Assembly: GCA_015680685.1 (NCBI GenBank)
Contig: MNCI01009304.1
Coordinates: 1-62,000, forward strand
Direction of reading: 5' to 3'
DNA length: 62,000 bases
DNA from: Gnetum montanum
Taxonomy: Eukaryota; Streptophyta; Gnetopsida; Gnetales; Gnetaceae
A program made the translations under genes and the position numbers. This document shows positions 41,991 to 53,615 of this stretch, in pieces (position 1 is the stretch's first letter; each line of letters opens with the position of its first letter). The notes under the pieces are model-generated. The model did no database searches and was not told the DNA's origin. It saw only the letters and a list, made by a program, of their open reading frames with translations.

Positions 41991-43976
41991 ATGTCTCTCG
42001 CAACAACTAGTAGGGCAACTCATTGGAGAACCAACAAATTATATGATAATGAAGATGAAGTTTGGAGTACCCAATCTAATGTAGGGGTCTCCTATGAGCA
42101 TCAATGCAAACAACATCATCCCAACTCACAACTGCATAACATACCTAGTGATGATGAATCCCTACTGGCCACTACAAGCTTAACAGAAATAGAAGAGTCT
42201 GTTCAAATATCCTGCAGGCATCGTAAGGAAATTCGTCTACCTAGGCTTGACTTAAACAACTTTCCTAAGTTTTTAGGAGGCTATGATTGAGATCCCCAAC
42301 ATCATCTACAAGCCTTCCATGATGCCTGTGCATGGAATAACATTGATAATGGATGGAATAAACTTAAGCTCTTTTCTCTGACACTCGTTGGCCAAGCAAA
42401 AGTATGGTATAGGTCATTAAAACCAAAATCAATTTGACGTTGACTGACAATGGTAGAACTCTTCAATGAAAGATATCAAACCTATGCAAGAGTGTCAGCC
42501 TTGAGAAGACAAATCCAAGGATGGAAACAAGTGCAACATGAACCCTTAGACATGGCCTTAGAAAGATATTATGTAGTATTAAACAATTGCCTGGGCCATG
42601 GGTTCTTCAAGGAAGGGCTAATGTACCATATCATAGATGGGATCTGTAATGAAACAAGGAAGATCCTAGGGATGTATGCCCAAGGTCAACTATATGAGCT
42701 ATGAACCCATCAATTCCAAGACCTTATTAACTGCGTAGCAAAAGAAGAAGGAGAAATAGCTAAATGGGATAATGATGAAAGTTCTCAACAAGACCAAAAT
42801 CTCAACTTAGCAAGGGTCCATGATCATGAGGAGGAGAAATCAACTCACTACAAGGAGGTGGAATCATCTTTGCCAATCCTACAATCACTAGATCAAATTG
42901 AGGCAAAGATCAATAAGATGATGGACTGGGTACATGAAAGATGTGGAGAATATGACAACATTATTAGAGGAAGAACCATGACGAACCAAGAAACAGGACA
43001 AAACACCACTAGACAATTGGAAAGAAGGGTTGAAGAAAATAAGGATAGGAACACAATTGCCAATTATATGTATCAATGTAATATTTGCCCATACAATCAC
43101 CACAAAGGTCAATGCCAAATATTATCACATTTACATGAGCATTGGGGAGGAATGTTACATCCAGAGTTTGTACAAAAATATTGTGTCCAACCATAGTGGC
43201 AAAAACCTCAGTCATGGGGGAGGCCACTGCCAACTAGAACATACCCTTCGTATGTCCCAATGTTAAATCCTTATAATTTTCAACACCCTATTTCTCCAAT
43301 GGGTTCTGCATCTTCTACCTCACCTCATCATTATCATTCTTCTGAGTACTATCCACCCATGTCCTCTCCAACAAGATCACCACCTCATGTGCCTTACAGT
43401 TCTCTTCAACCTCAATGTTCTCATACTTCACCCTCTTCTACATTGCCATCAGTTGTGCCAAAAGGCTTTGCACCATAGCACCAACCCATGAATGTTACTT
43501 GTGCTACTACTATCAATAGCAATGGAGATCCTTCACAACATCGAAGGCATCCTTTCTTTAGATGTGACTATTGAAAGGGACACCACAATTCAGAAACCAA
43601 TACATCCTCCAACTCAGCATAAATCCAACACTGTGGTGCATCATCCTCTTCAAAGCCAATGCCTCATGTTACTTTATAAAGGCCACCACTCAATACTACA
43701 ACAACCATGAGGCCCAATGAATATAGCAACATGGGGAAAGATGTTGATCCTTGCATACCATCTTACAGTCATAAGTACCATAGTGGGTCAACTCTTTATA
43801 AATTAACCACATCTTATAACTTGTCCGACTATGTCAACTTTAATCAAGTGTGTGAACCCCAATGGGGTAAGTATGACCAGGTCCCAATATTTCCAACATG
43901 CAAGGATCCTAACCTTCGATTTATTAATTCTAGCCATGCTCAACCATTTAACTATGGGGGGTATCCTCTATTCTAA
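41991..43976 (+). pseudogene. Gag of inner element (arm B), frame preserved
   Basis: The frame has 662 codons including the TAA at 43,974-43,976, without any frameshift; about a dozen TAG/TAA/TGA codons interrupt it. Residues 1-100 are polar. The gag core spans about 100-240 (SLTLVGQAKVWYRSL; LFNERYQTYARVSALRRQIQ; LMYHIIDGI). A charged linker follows (IEAKINKMMDWVHERCGEYD). A CCHC-like knuckle (CNICPYNHHKGQC, one residue shorter than canonical) lies near residue 365. The remaining tail is Pro/Ser/Tyr-rich. This is the best preserved retroelement gene in the window and the better guide to the family. Confidence 0.88.
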
Positions 43977-45331
43977 CAATAGTAGAATTAATAAATTTTT
44001 TCCTTTTCTTTAATTTTACAATTTTTTGTTTTCCAATTTTTCATCTATCAATTTATTGTTTTGTCTTTTTGTCTTTTTATGAGTAATCTCATTTACGAAT
44101 AAAACACTCATGTGACTCGTTGGTTGAGGTGTTGTTCCATGCTATCAAGTCTCAGGTGACTAATTATTTAAACAGCGAGCCCACAACATCCATTCACCCA
44201 TTCTATTAATAAGAGGTTCTATCTTGGGTACAATGATATTCCTAATCATTACAACTTAAAGAAATTTTGTGTTATTGTGCCCAGAATGAAGAAGGATGAA
44301 CCAAGAGGGAATGGTTAGGGTGTGACATCAAGGGGACTTGTGGATTCTCTTTGGTGGCCTCTGTAGGAGTTATCATGCAGCTTGGTTGTACTAAGATCCT
44401 TGTAGATCTAACAAAAAATGGGAGTAAGATTAATCCAAAGGAACTCAACCAAAAAATAATAATAATGCTATTCTAAGGGATCCCACTGGAAAGACATGCA
44501 TCCATTCGTGAAGGTAGGCGACTTCTCTAGATAAAGTAATACTTAAAAAAAAAAGAGCAAGAAGAGTGTGCCAAAGTGGCCACATAGAGAAAAACGAAGA
44601 AGAAGAAAAAGAAAAGATCAAGATCAAAGTGCTACAAAGCAATTCCAAATCACTCCTCCCTTGAACAAAATGCCAAGTGATTGTACACCTTGCTGTCATG
44701 GTGCTCTTATTGTTGTCTATCATTAGGAAAAAATAATGTGATGTCACTAATCAAAGAAATAGACTTGGTCCTAATTTTTGAGTGACAGGTAAATGACACA
44801 TTAATCATGCCTTACACTAAAAATTCATTGTGCCCTAAGTCAGTTACCTCATGTCCCAATCTTTGCAATCCCTTCTACGATTCACCTCATCTCGTTGTTC
44901 ATGTAATTGTGACTCGTGTCTTGTATAGCATTGAATTCATATCTCATCATGATGGTATCAACATGTGTGTGTTTTGTTGCACTGACATAGATTACATTTA
45001 ACCCTTCTAGTACCTACGAACATTTTAAGGTGTGGTTACGCAAGGGCATTATACGTTGGAACCTGCTTTGGGGAGGACCCACTTGTGTGACTTTTGTAAT
45101 TTGTACTTGTTGCACACCACCACATCATCTTATACCCTCTGAGTACTTCATTGCCAAATCTATTCTTTCCTTTATCATCATTTTATCAAACGTTCCTCAA
45201 AACTAGGTCCTTTTATGTGTCACCTAAACAAACTAGGTCTGACATTAAACTTTTAGGGAAACTTCCTTGAAAAAAATTCTAACTCTAAAATCACACTAAG
45301 CAAAGAATTCAACATTTATTAAAGGCAATGA
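43977..45331 (+). other. Non-coding middle of inner element, with conserved motif at 45,036-45,090 (arm B)
   Basis: Equivalent to 11,050-12,403. No coding potential is seen. The conserved core reads TTGGGGAGGACCCACTTGTG here. Confidence 0.6.
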
Positions 45332-45398
45332 GTAAGGTATGAAATCATTGAACTTTTTTTAATAACCTTACTAATAATTGATCTTTGTGTGATTATAG
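45332..45398 (+). promoter_or_regulatory. Candidate 67-bp intron before ORF2 (arm B)
   Basis: GTAAGG donor, TTACTAAT branch-like site and TTATAG acceptor are all kept, with the same 67-bp length as in arm A. Confidence 0.4.
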
Positions 45399-45833
45399 AT
45401 GGCCCCTAAAAGAAAACAACGAGAACCTTCTTAAGGTGCAACCGAACAACCTAGGGGAGGCAGAGGCCAAGGACCTCATGTAGAACATGCAGAGAAGAAG
45501 GCACAATCATTTAGCATCCATCATGGAACTCCTGTTACTACATAATCTATCCAAGAAAAAGGAGGAGAGGTTAAGGCCCGAGCTTATGAAGAGGAATGCT
45601 GGCTATTTGCGGCATGGCATGTCAAGGCCAATCAAGTGTTCCCATAGCTACTATGTCCATGGAAAGTGTTGACTCCATCAAACATTGAAACATCAGTATG
45701 GATGGCTCATAATCCATGGATAAAAGAGAAGAAATTTTAGGCACTTCTTCAATGGTATCAATCTCAAAAGCCTAGTGCGCAAAACAAAGGAAAGGCATCC
45801 ATGGAAGAGCCACCACTACCAGGGACCCCATGA
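45399..45833 (+). pseudogene. ORF2 of inner element (arm B)
   Basis: The frame has 145 codons including the stop, starting MAPKRKQ, with in-frame TAA/TAG/TGA codons and no net frameshift. It aligns throughout with 12,471-12,908, one codon shorter. The first 35 or so residues resemble the start of E's ORF3. The rest is unassigned. Confidence 0.5.
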
Positions 45834-46930
45834 GTTCCACAAGTTTTATCTTTTGTGTCTATGTACAAATTTTGTTTAATTCTCCACTACAGCATGAATA
45901 AATTTCTAGTCAATCAATAATCCCATACCTATCCACTATGTAATCAATTGAACTTGTTCCTCACATTCTTTGAATCAAGGACAAGTTGTTATTCAGTCAT
46001 GGGGGTATGATGAGTCATGGTTTATCATGTCCTGTTATCAGACCCCTGTTATCGAAACCCTGTCATACCCTTGATGTGGCCGTATTTACGTGGCCCCATC
46101 GATGCATCTATCCATGCGTCGACGTGACCTCGTTTACGTAGAGTCTTTGTCTGGTTATAAATAAGTGCACACCCATTGCACTTAGGCATCTTTCTAATAG
46201 TTGTAGTGAAGCCCTTGCAATTTGTTTTTGTATGAGTTAGACTATTTTCCCAAGTTCATGCCTACAGTGTGATGCTTGTAATTGTATGACACCTTTATTT
46301 AAGTGTGACGTACTTGGATGCGCACATGACCAAAAATAAAGATTGAGATTACTTCATCATTGTAGCATTCACTTAGTCTTAACTTCATCATTGTAGCATT
46401 CACTTAGTCTTAATTGTTTAATTGTTATTGTTAATTATTATTTTCTTAGTTAATATTTCTTTACCATCATTTACTATTCCTATTGTTAAATGCGGAATGA
46501 GTACAACTTAATCACGAGCATTTAAGTGTGACTCCTTGGTAACTGAGTAGCGTACCTAGGATCTACGCTTTGTAATCCTAGTAGTAGTCATGCACGAGGT
46601 CCAAGATGTGTACGGATGATTAAGTAATGGATGCTCATCATACTTAAGCTAACTTAGACTTCATTTCCTATTACTTATTAGTTTAATCAAGATTATTTTC
46701 CATTATCTTGAGGAGTAGCACTAGTTTAGGATCACATCATATGCCTCACTCTGGACTAAACCATAGGTGATAAAGCAAATACTAGTCTAGGTGGGAAGAC
46801 ATCGAACTATGATCAACGTGTAACTATCTAGATACCACAACTAGCCCATCTATGGAGTTCAAATAGATTGTGCATGAACTCTTGTATTCGTATGGTTGAG
46901 TGTAGGGGTACCTCACCACTCATCACTTTG

Positions 46931-47480
46931 CATCTATTTCCTTTAAGAACCCTTCAAACTAAATGAATTCCAAGATCCACATAATCATTTAACCCATGTT
47001 GTATCTAATTGGATCAAGGTTGATAACCTTTCTAGTTAAAGAGTTGATCTTGGGAGTCCCCTTATCTACTTGTAGACTATTGGGAATGAGCCATGCATGG
47101 TTCTTCTTAATTTAGGTTTTGGTATCAATCTAATTTCTCATGATGTGTACAAAGCCTGGAATCTACCTTCTATTAAGAAGAGCAACATTCATTTAGAATT
47201 AGCAAATTAGTCCATCACTATTCCCTTGGCACTAGTAGAGGATATTGTGACCACTATTTTTTAGTGGTCCTATCCTTCCAATTTTCTGGTGATCAAGGTT
47301 GACAACTACAAGGGGAACTTCCCAATCATTATGGAAAGGGCTTGGTTGAGCATTGTTGATGCATGAATGGACATGAGAGATCTTTCCCTAGAAATTTTCA
47401 TGCAAAATGCTTTTGAAAAGATCAAGAAGAAGAGAGCTCCATGCATCGTGTACAGTAATATAGGGTTCAACTGTATGTAG
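46931..47480 (+). pseudogene. Protease region of E pol (arm B)
   Basis: The motif VLLNLGFGINLISHDVYKAW is near 47,098-47,157; the catalytic Asp is mutated to Asn (arm A keeps Asp). It continues through TIPLALVEDIVTTIF to SIVDA, then a stop. Otherwise as 14,054-14,600. Confidence 0.75.
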
Positions 47481-47659
47481 AAATTATGTTATATCCAAAG
47501 CACATCAATCAAAGCATGAAGATAGTGTGTAAATGAATTTGAAATACAAAGGTGCCTATACATAGTAGCCAAAAAATAAGAGGGCATATAATTATTAATA
47601 ATTGATCCCAAAAGCAACACACTTTGCATGGAACCAACTAAGATCTTAGCATGTGCCTA

Positions 47660-49210
47660 TGTTGAAGGCATGGATGAACAGAAAAGAAAGTTCATCATCA
47701 ACTTTCTGATGAAGAACCTAATGATACTTATTGGGGAGAGATGGAAATCCCTAACAATATTAAATAGGAGCCCAAAAATTTGAGAACTCTACTTACCGAC
47801 ATGAAATATGCATTTTTGAAAAATGGCAAGCCAATGATAATCAATGCCTACCTTGCTCTTGAGTAGAAAAAGGATGCTATTGAGTGTGGTTAACAAATGG
47901 CCAATGGCCTTTGCTTGGTTATATCTTGAACTTATAGGGATTGATCTTAGGATATGTGAGTATCGTATCTATACTAATCCATCCATAAAGCCAAGGAGGT
48001 AATTGTAGTGGTGATTGAAGCCCAAATTGAAGTAGATCATCAAAGAGAAAATTGAATAAATCCTCAAGGAAAGGTTCATCTATTCAATCATGGATAGTGA
48101 GTAGGTTAGCCCACTTGTAATTGTGCTAAAGAAAGTTGGCGAGTCATGGGTCTATATTGATTTCAGGTTGTTGAACATGATGACCTATAAAGATCATTTA
48201 CCATTGCCATTTGTAGACCAAGTGTTGAACACTATCAGTCGACATTGCTATTATAGCTTTCTAGATGGTTATAATGGATATAACCTTGTGCCAAAGGGTT
48301 AAGCTAAAAGAAATTCACAAGTCCCTGGGGAACCTTTACATCTAAAAAGATGCCTTCTAATTTATGAAATGTCCATGCAACATTCCAATGCCTTGTCCTG
48401 AGTGTTTTTCAGTAGCAGATTAGTAGTGGGGTGGAAGTTTTCATGGATTACTTCTCCACCTATGGCACTACATTTGAGTAAGCCATGGACTACCTTGAGC
48501 AAGTGCTTAAAAGATTCATGGAGACTAATCTTTGGACCAATTGGTAAAATATCCATCTAATGGTCTAGGAGGGCATTGTGTTAGGGCATAGAATCTCACA
48601 AATAGGGATTGAGGTGAACCCTAAAAAGATTAGGATAATTCCTTGGACACACTGGCTACTAATTATAAGTCATTAAAGATGTCCAATCATTTCATGGACA
48701 CATTGGCTACTACCAGTGATTCATAGAGAATTTTTCTAAGATTGCTAAATTGTTAGTCAATCTTACAAAGAAAGATGCTCTGTTCATAGGGACCAAGGAA
48801 TGCAAAAAGACATTCTAATAGCTTAAGGATAAGCTTTTAGAAACTCCAATTTTATGAGCACTTGATTGGTTCTATCCATTTTACATCATGATGGATGCAT
48901 TGAACTATGCCTTAGGAGCTATGCTTATGTAGTTGGATAATCAAAAATGTCCTTATTACATCCATTGCCACATCCACTACATAAGTCAAAGCATTGTGGA
49001 TGCACAACTTAGCTATGCCATAATAGAAAAAGACCTGATGATAGTGATGTATTCCTTGGAGAAGTTTAGGCACTATGTGCTTAAATACAAGACATTTGTG
49101 CACATTGGTTATAGTACCATTCACTTCCTAATGAACAAGCCAACAGTGAGCCCTCATGTCATATGATGGTTTGTGATCTTACAGGAATTTGATCTTGCAA
49201 TGGTAAATTG
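47660..49210 (+). pseudogene. Reverse transcriptase-RNase H of E pol (arm B)
   Basis: Aligned with 14,780-16,330. The catalytic FMDD reads FMDY at about 48,440-48,451, so this copy has lost a metal-binding Asp that arm A keeps. RNase H is open at 48,933-49,166. PFVDQVLNTI near 48,210 keeps the Gln that is TAG in arm A, direct evidence for CAA/CAG-to-stop decay. Confidence 0.82.
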
Positions 49211-49299
49211 AAAGGGAAGTAAAAATGTGCTTTTTGTTTACTTGTCTCAATTGTGATGGGACAATAAAGAGAAGGATAGCTTACTCTTTGATCAATTTC

Positions 49300-50263
49300 C
49301 TGATGAACTCCTCTTTGCTTTTACATTAAATAAACAAGTGCCCACTAAACCAAAATGATACGAATGCATTCTCACTTATCTTCTTACTCAAGAGATGTCA
49401 CAAGGATTGGACCACCAATAGAAACAATAGTTTCTTCATTTGGAAATCAAAAAACATCTTTACAAGGTGTGTGTTGATGAATTGGTTCATTGGTGTGTCC
49501 TTGATGCTAATCAACTACATGTTTTCCAAGATGCTCATGTAGGCCCTTGTGGGGTTTACTATGTAGGGAGATGCATGGCCATTAAGATCCTAATGGTAGG
49601 GTATTACTAACCAATAATCTTCAAAGATGGCCACCAATTCGTCTGCTCTTGTGAACATTGTCAATGATATGGTGGGATGACCACTTGAATGGAGGGGCGT
49701 CAATAGTGAATCCAACCACTAGAACCCTTTAACATCTGGGGCATAGAATTCATGGGTCTCATCACATCCATGTTAAATGGAAAGGTGTACATAATAGTCA
49801 TTTTTGACTATTATATATAATGGATAGAAGCAACAACCATCACCAATTTTACATCTTCCACTACTTCTTGGTTTGTACAACAAAGTGTTATAAATAGGTT
49901 TGAAGTGCTACATGAACTAATTTCTGACAATGGTACTCACTTTACAAGCACTACCTTTTATAAGCTCATGTAATGCTTAGGGGTTGAACATAAAGTAACA
50001 ACACCCTACCACTCCCAAGCCAATGGTCAAACAAAGATTACCATGATCTTAACCAAAATAAGTATAGGAGAGATTGGAGCACAAAACTTAATAATTTCCT
50101 TTAGGCATACTACTCAACATAACTATGAGTTAGTGTATAGGAAATTACCAATTCTTCCAATTCAATTCAAGCTTTGTACACTTTCAACAACCTGTGACCT
50201 TGATCTTTACCTTAGCCTAGCACAAAAAGAAAGATTGATCAACCTTAATGTGCTAGATGAGAA
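49300..50263 (+). pseudogene. Integrase of E pol (arm B)
   Basis: The zinc-binding part lies near 49,510-49,660. The core shows WGIEFMG near 49,738, ISDNGTHF at about 49,920-49,940 and YHSQANGQTKI near 50,010. The first and third acidic residues are altered exactly as in arm A. The frame reads into the triplicated segment that follows. Confidence 0.8.
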
Positions 50264-51238
50264 TTGATTGGTAGCCCTATCCTTAAATGAAGTGCACAAA
50301 GAATTCAACAAAAATCATCATAACCTTAGAATAAGGAAAGTCAAATTTCAACTTGAAGATAAGCTCCTTTACTAGGAACCCCACACATGTACCTTAAAAG
50401 AATAAATTTCAAACATTGTGAAAAGAATCTTATATCATTTATGAAACCTTTTCTTTTGAGTCCATGTTGACCTATAAACTTGAGAGCCCAAACAAGAAAT
50501 AACTGGTTAACATGCAACAACTTAAATCTTTTCACAAGCCTAAGTAAGCTAGTGCGAGCAACACCTCATCAAATGAAAAACCTTGCTCTTGATTGGTAGC
50601 CCTATCCTTAAATGAAGTGCACAAAGCATTCAACAAAAATCATCATAACCTTAGAATAAGGAAATTCAAATTTCAACTTGAAGATAAGCTCCTTTACTAG
50701 GAACCGCACACATGTACCTTAAAAGAATAAATTTCAAACATTGTGAAAAGAATCTTATATCATTTATGAAACCTTTTCTTTTGAGTCCATGTTGACCTAT
50801 AAAATTGAGAGCCCAAACAAGAAATAACTGGTTAACATGCAACAACTTAAACCTTTCCACAAGCCTAAGTAAGCTAGTGCGAGCAACACCTCATCAAATG
50901 AAAAACCTTGCTCTTGATTGGTAGCCCTATCCTTAAATGAAGTGCACAAAGCATTCAACAAAAATCATCATAACCTTAGAATAAGGAAAGTCAAATTTCA
51001 ACTTGAAGATAAGCTCCTTTACTAGGAACCGCACACATGTACCTTAAAAGAATAAATTTCAAACATTGTGAAAAGGATCTTATATCATTTATGAAACCTT
51101 TTCTTTTGAGTCCATGTTGACCTATAAAATTGAGAGCCCAAATAAGAAATAACTGGTTAACATGCAACAACTTAAACCTTTCCACAAGCCTAAGTAAGCT
51201 AGTGCGAGCAACACCTCATCAAATGAAAAACCTTGCTC
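50264..51238 (+). repeat. Exact-period 325-bp triplication of the integrase C-terminus (arm B)
   Basis: Three copies lie head to tail: 50,264-50,588, 50,589-50,913 and 50,914-51,238. All three are 325 bp and nearly identical. Arm A has one copy (about 17,394-17,715), so the triplication arose in arm B after the duplication. The near-identity suggests it is much younger than the surrounding decay. Confidence 0.93.
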
Positions 51239-53095
51239 AAATTTTAGATCTCCTTCTTTCAACTTAGTCATGGGGGAGATGGCCATCTGTGCTAGCCATA
51301 TCAGTGGCTCCTCAAATTTTCTACATGTTTTTTTATTTTACACTATCTTTTTTTTTGCACCTTTGTGTTTTAGACTTTGTTATTTTTTCAGTTTTTTGTT
51401 TTACAACATCATTAGTATGTTTTGTCTTTCTTGAACATTTTAAAATTTCTTTTATATTTTACTTTCCTTTTGTGTGAGTTTTTACTATTTTTTAATAAAC
51501 TTCTTTATTGTCAATAGGACACAGTGATGCTGTAGCTATTACTAATTGTGGTTTGTAGTTAATGTTTTGATTACTCATTTCTAGTTTTTATTTTTTGATT
51601 TTTGATGACTAATGACTAAGACATGGTTTCTTTTTCATGGAATAGGCAATGAGATCACATCATCCACCCATCCACAAACTTGATGGTCTTCTTAGTTTTG
51701 GAAGTATCAAGTTCCTTTTTCATTAATGAAACCTTAAACAAACTTGTGACCTTGGTAGTTTCCAAACATGGGAAAAATTCAAAGGTTTGAAAATCGTGTG
51801 ACTTCAAGGGGACTCAATACTTCCTATTCCTTTCTCCTTGAGTGCATGAGTGTTATTCATTGATTTCTTATCATTCCACGTCAACCAATAACAAGAAGTT
51901 AATAAGTCTTTGCATGGTATGGTTTCCATCTAAAAATCCATATAAACATAAAATCAAAAAAAATAAAATAAAATAAAAAACATGATGGGAATTTAAAGCA
52001 CACCCCTTAGACAAAATAATAGGCTACAAGCATTAGTTATGGGACTAGAAAGACATGTTACCCATGCCTGATGGTCCCCTCTAACTAAGGCATTTCTCAC
52101 TTCCTGCTTCTCTTTTCTTCTCTAATAAAGAATGGTGATTGATCTATGGGAGCATTTTTATGTCTTGAGGGGATGGTCTGGTTTTAAAGTGATGAAGTGA
52201 AGTCATTAAAAGTGATTGGTTTTGATCTAGACTAAGGATGGATATTATTGGATCATTTAACCACAAGATTCATAAGGGACTTCATGTGACCATGATTAGG
52301 AATTTCATTTCATTTTCTCTCTCATTCATCAATTCTTTCCATTATTGACCTCATTGCTAATTTTTATGTCTTGTTCAATGTCTTAGTTTGATGTGTCAAA
52401 ATTCTTAGGTAGATTCTTCTGGATTTAGTTCTTAACTTTTCATCACCATTAATCAACTGTGGGTTTCAAAGACTCCTTAGTAGATGTTATGCAAGGGAAA
52501 AAAAAGGGCAAGATCCTACTATGGGGAGGATCCACTTGCATATCTGTTAGTTGGGTTAGTTAAATTCTTTATCCTTAGGCATTTCGATGATCAAATCTTT
52601 CATGTGCTTCACCGATGCATCCAACTATGTGCTCCTTAAGACATATTTTCTCCAATGAATTTATTTCCCAAGTTCTCCAATTTTATGAACTTTAAAGCCC
52701 CCTTCTAATGTTTTCATCATGTTCATGGCCTTTCTGGCTCTTTATGGACTTATTAGTTGAGGTTATGCAAAGGAAAAAAGGGCATGAGCTTACTATGGGA
52801 AGGATCCATTTGCATATCTCTTGGTTATGTTAGTTAAGTTCCTTATCCTTAGGCATTTCAACAATCAAATCATTCATGTGCTTCATTGATGCATCCAATT
52901 GTGTGCTCCTTAGGGCATATTTTCTCCAATGAATTCATTTCCCATGTTCTCCAGTTTTATGAACTTCAAAGCCCTCTTCTAATGTTTTCATCATGTTCAT
53001 GGCTTTGTTGGCTCTTTATGGATACCAATTTCATAAGAACTCTTTATATTTTTGAAGATATTCAGAGTGAAATTTTTTTTCATAAGCTTTGTAGA
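51239..53095 (+). repeat. Non-coding region of E before ORF3, with tandem duplication (arm B)
   Basis: Equivalent to 17,716-19,560. T-rich DNA lies at 51,300-51,510. The tandem unit is duplicated at about 52,476-53,025, and each copy contains the conserved GGGGAGGATCCA motif (about 52,487 and 52,758). No gene is seen. Confidence 0.72.
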
Positions 53096-53097
53096 TG

Positions 53098-53200
53098 AGT
53101 ACCCGTCGATAGAGCCCATGCATAAATGGGACCCTATATATGGGATCCTATTGACGTAGGGGACGACCTACCTATATATAGGTGGCCACACTTAACAATT
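53098..53200 (+). promoter_or_regulatory. Candidate internal promoter ahead of ORF3 (arm B)
   Basis: CCTATATATAGG is conserved near 53,171-53,182, followed by the same CACACTTAAC and an A/T-rich leader. Compared with arm A the surrounding bases differ at several positions, but the TATA palindrome does not. Confidence 0.4.
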
Positions 53201-53326
53201 TTTCACAATTTTTTCAAAATAAGGAGGGAGCTTTTCAATTTTTCAAAGCTTAGAACCTTCCAATAATCATATCTTCCTAACTATTTATTTGATTCACTTT
53301 TTTCTTTAACCTTGTAGATATTGGAG

Positions 53327-53615
53327 GTAAGCTCTTCATCATGGGAACCACAAATCTTTAGTTTCTGATGAAAAATTTGTGAAAAATATTTCAAACTTCT
53401 ACAGAGGTTTAATAAATAAATCAACATTAAAACATCAAATTACATGAATTAAACCTTTCCAACACGCTTTGATGATATTCTAAGTGAAATAACAATAAAA
53501 TAATCAATTTTCTATGATTAAAACATAGCCCAACTGTAACTGCCCAATGAGAAAGGTACTTAAATATTATAAGTTACACATTAAAGGCTAATCCTTAGTT
53601 ATGTTTTGACCATAG
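53327..53615 (+). promoter_or_regulatory. Candidate 289-bp leader intron of ORF3 (arm B)
   Basis: Donor GGAG|GTAAGC and acceptor CCATAG are both intact and 289 bp apart, exactly as in arm A. Confidence 0.45.

Larger units (their letters stand above)
40871..46930 (+). mobile_element. Inner gag-only LTR retrotransposon nested in E (arm B)
   Basis: The element is 40,876-46,925 (6,050 bp). LTRs are 40,876-41,853 and 46,008-46,925. The target duplication reads CTTTT at 40,871-40,875 and CTTTG at 46,926-46,930, one substitution away from arm A's perfect pair. A primer site at 41,855-41,872 (TGGCGTCGTTGTTGGGGA) differs from the tRNA-Asp-type site by three C-to-T changes only. As in arm A there is no pol. 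Confidence 0.9.

Noticed and set aside
50341-51185. Three similar minus-strand frames of 64 codons at 325-bp spacing
   Set aside because: They are antisense shadows of the triplicated integrase C-terminus, not a gene family.
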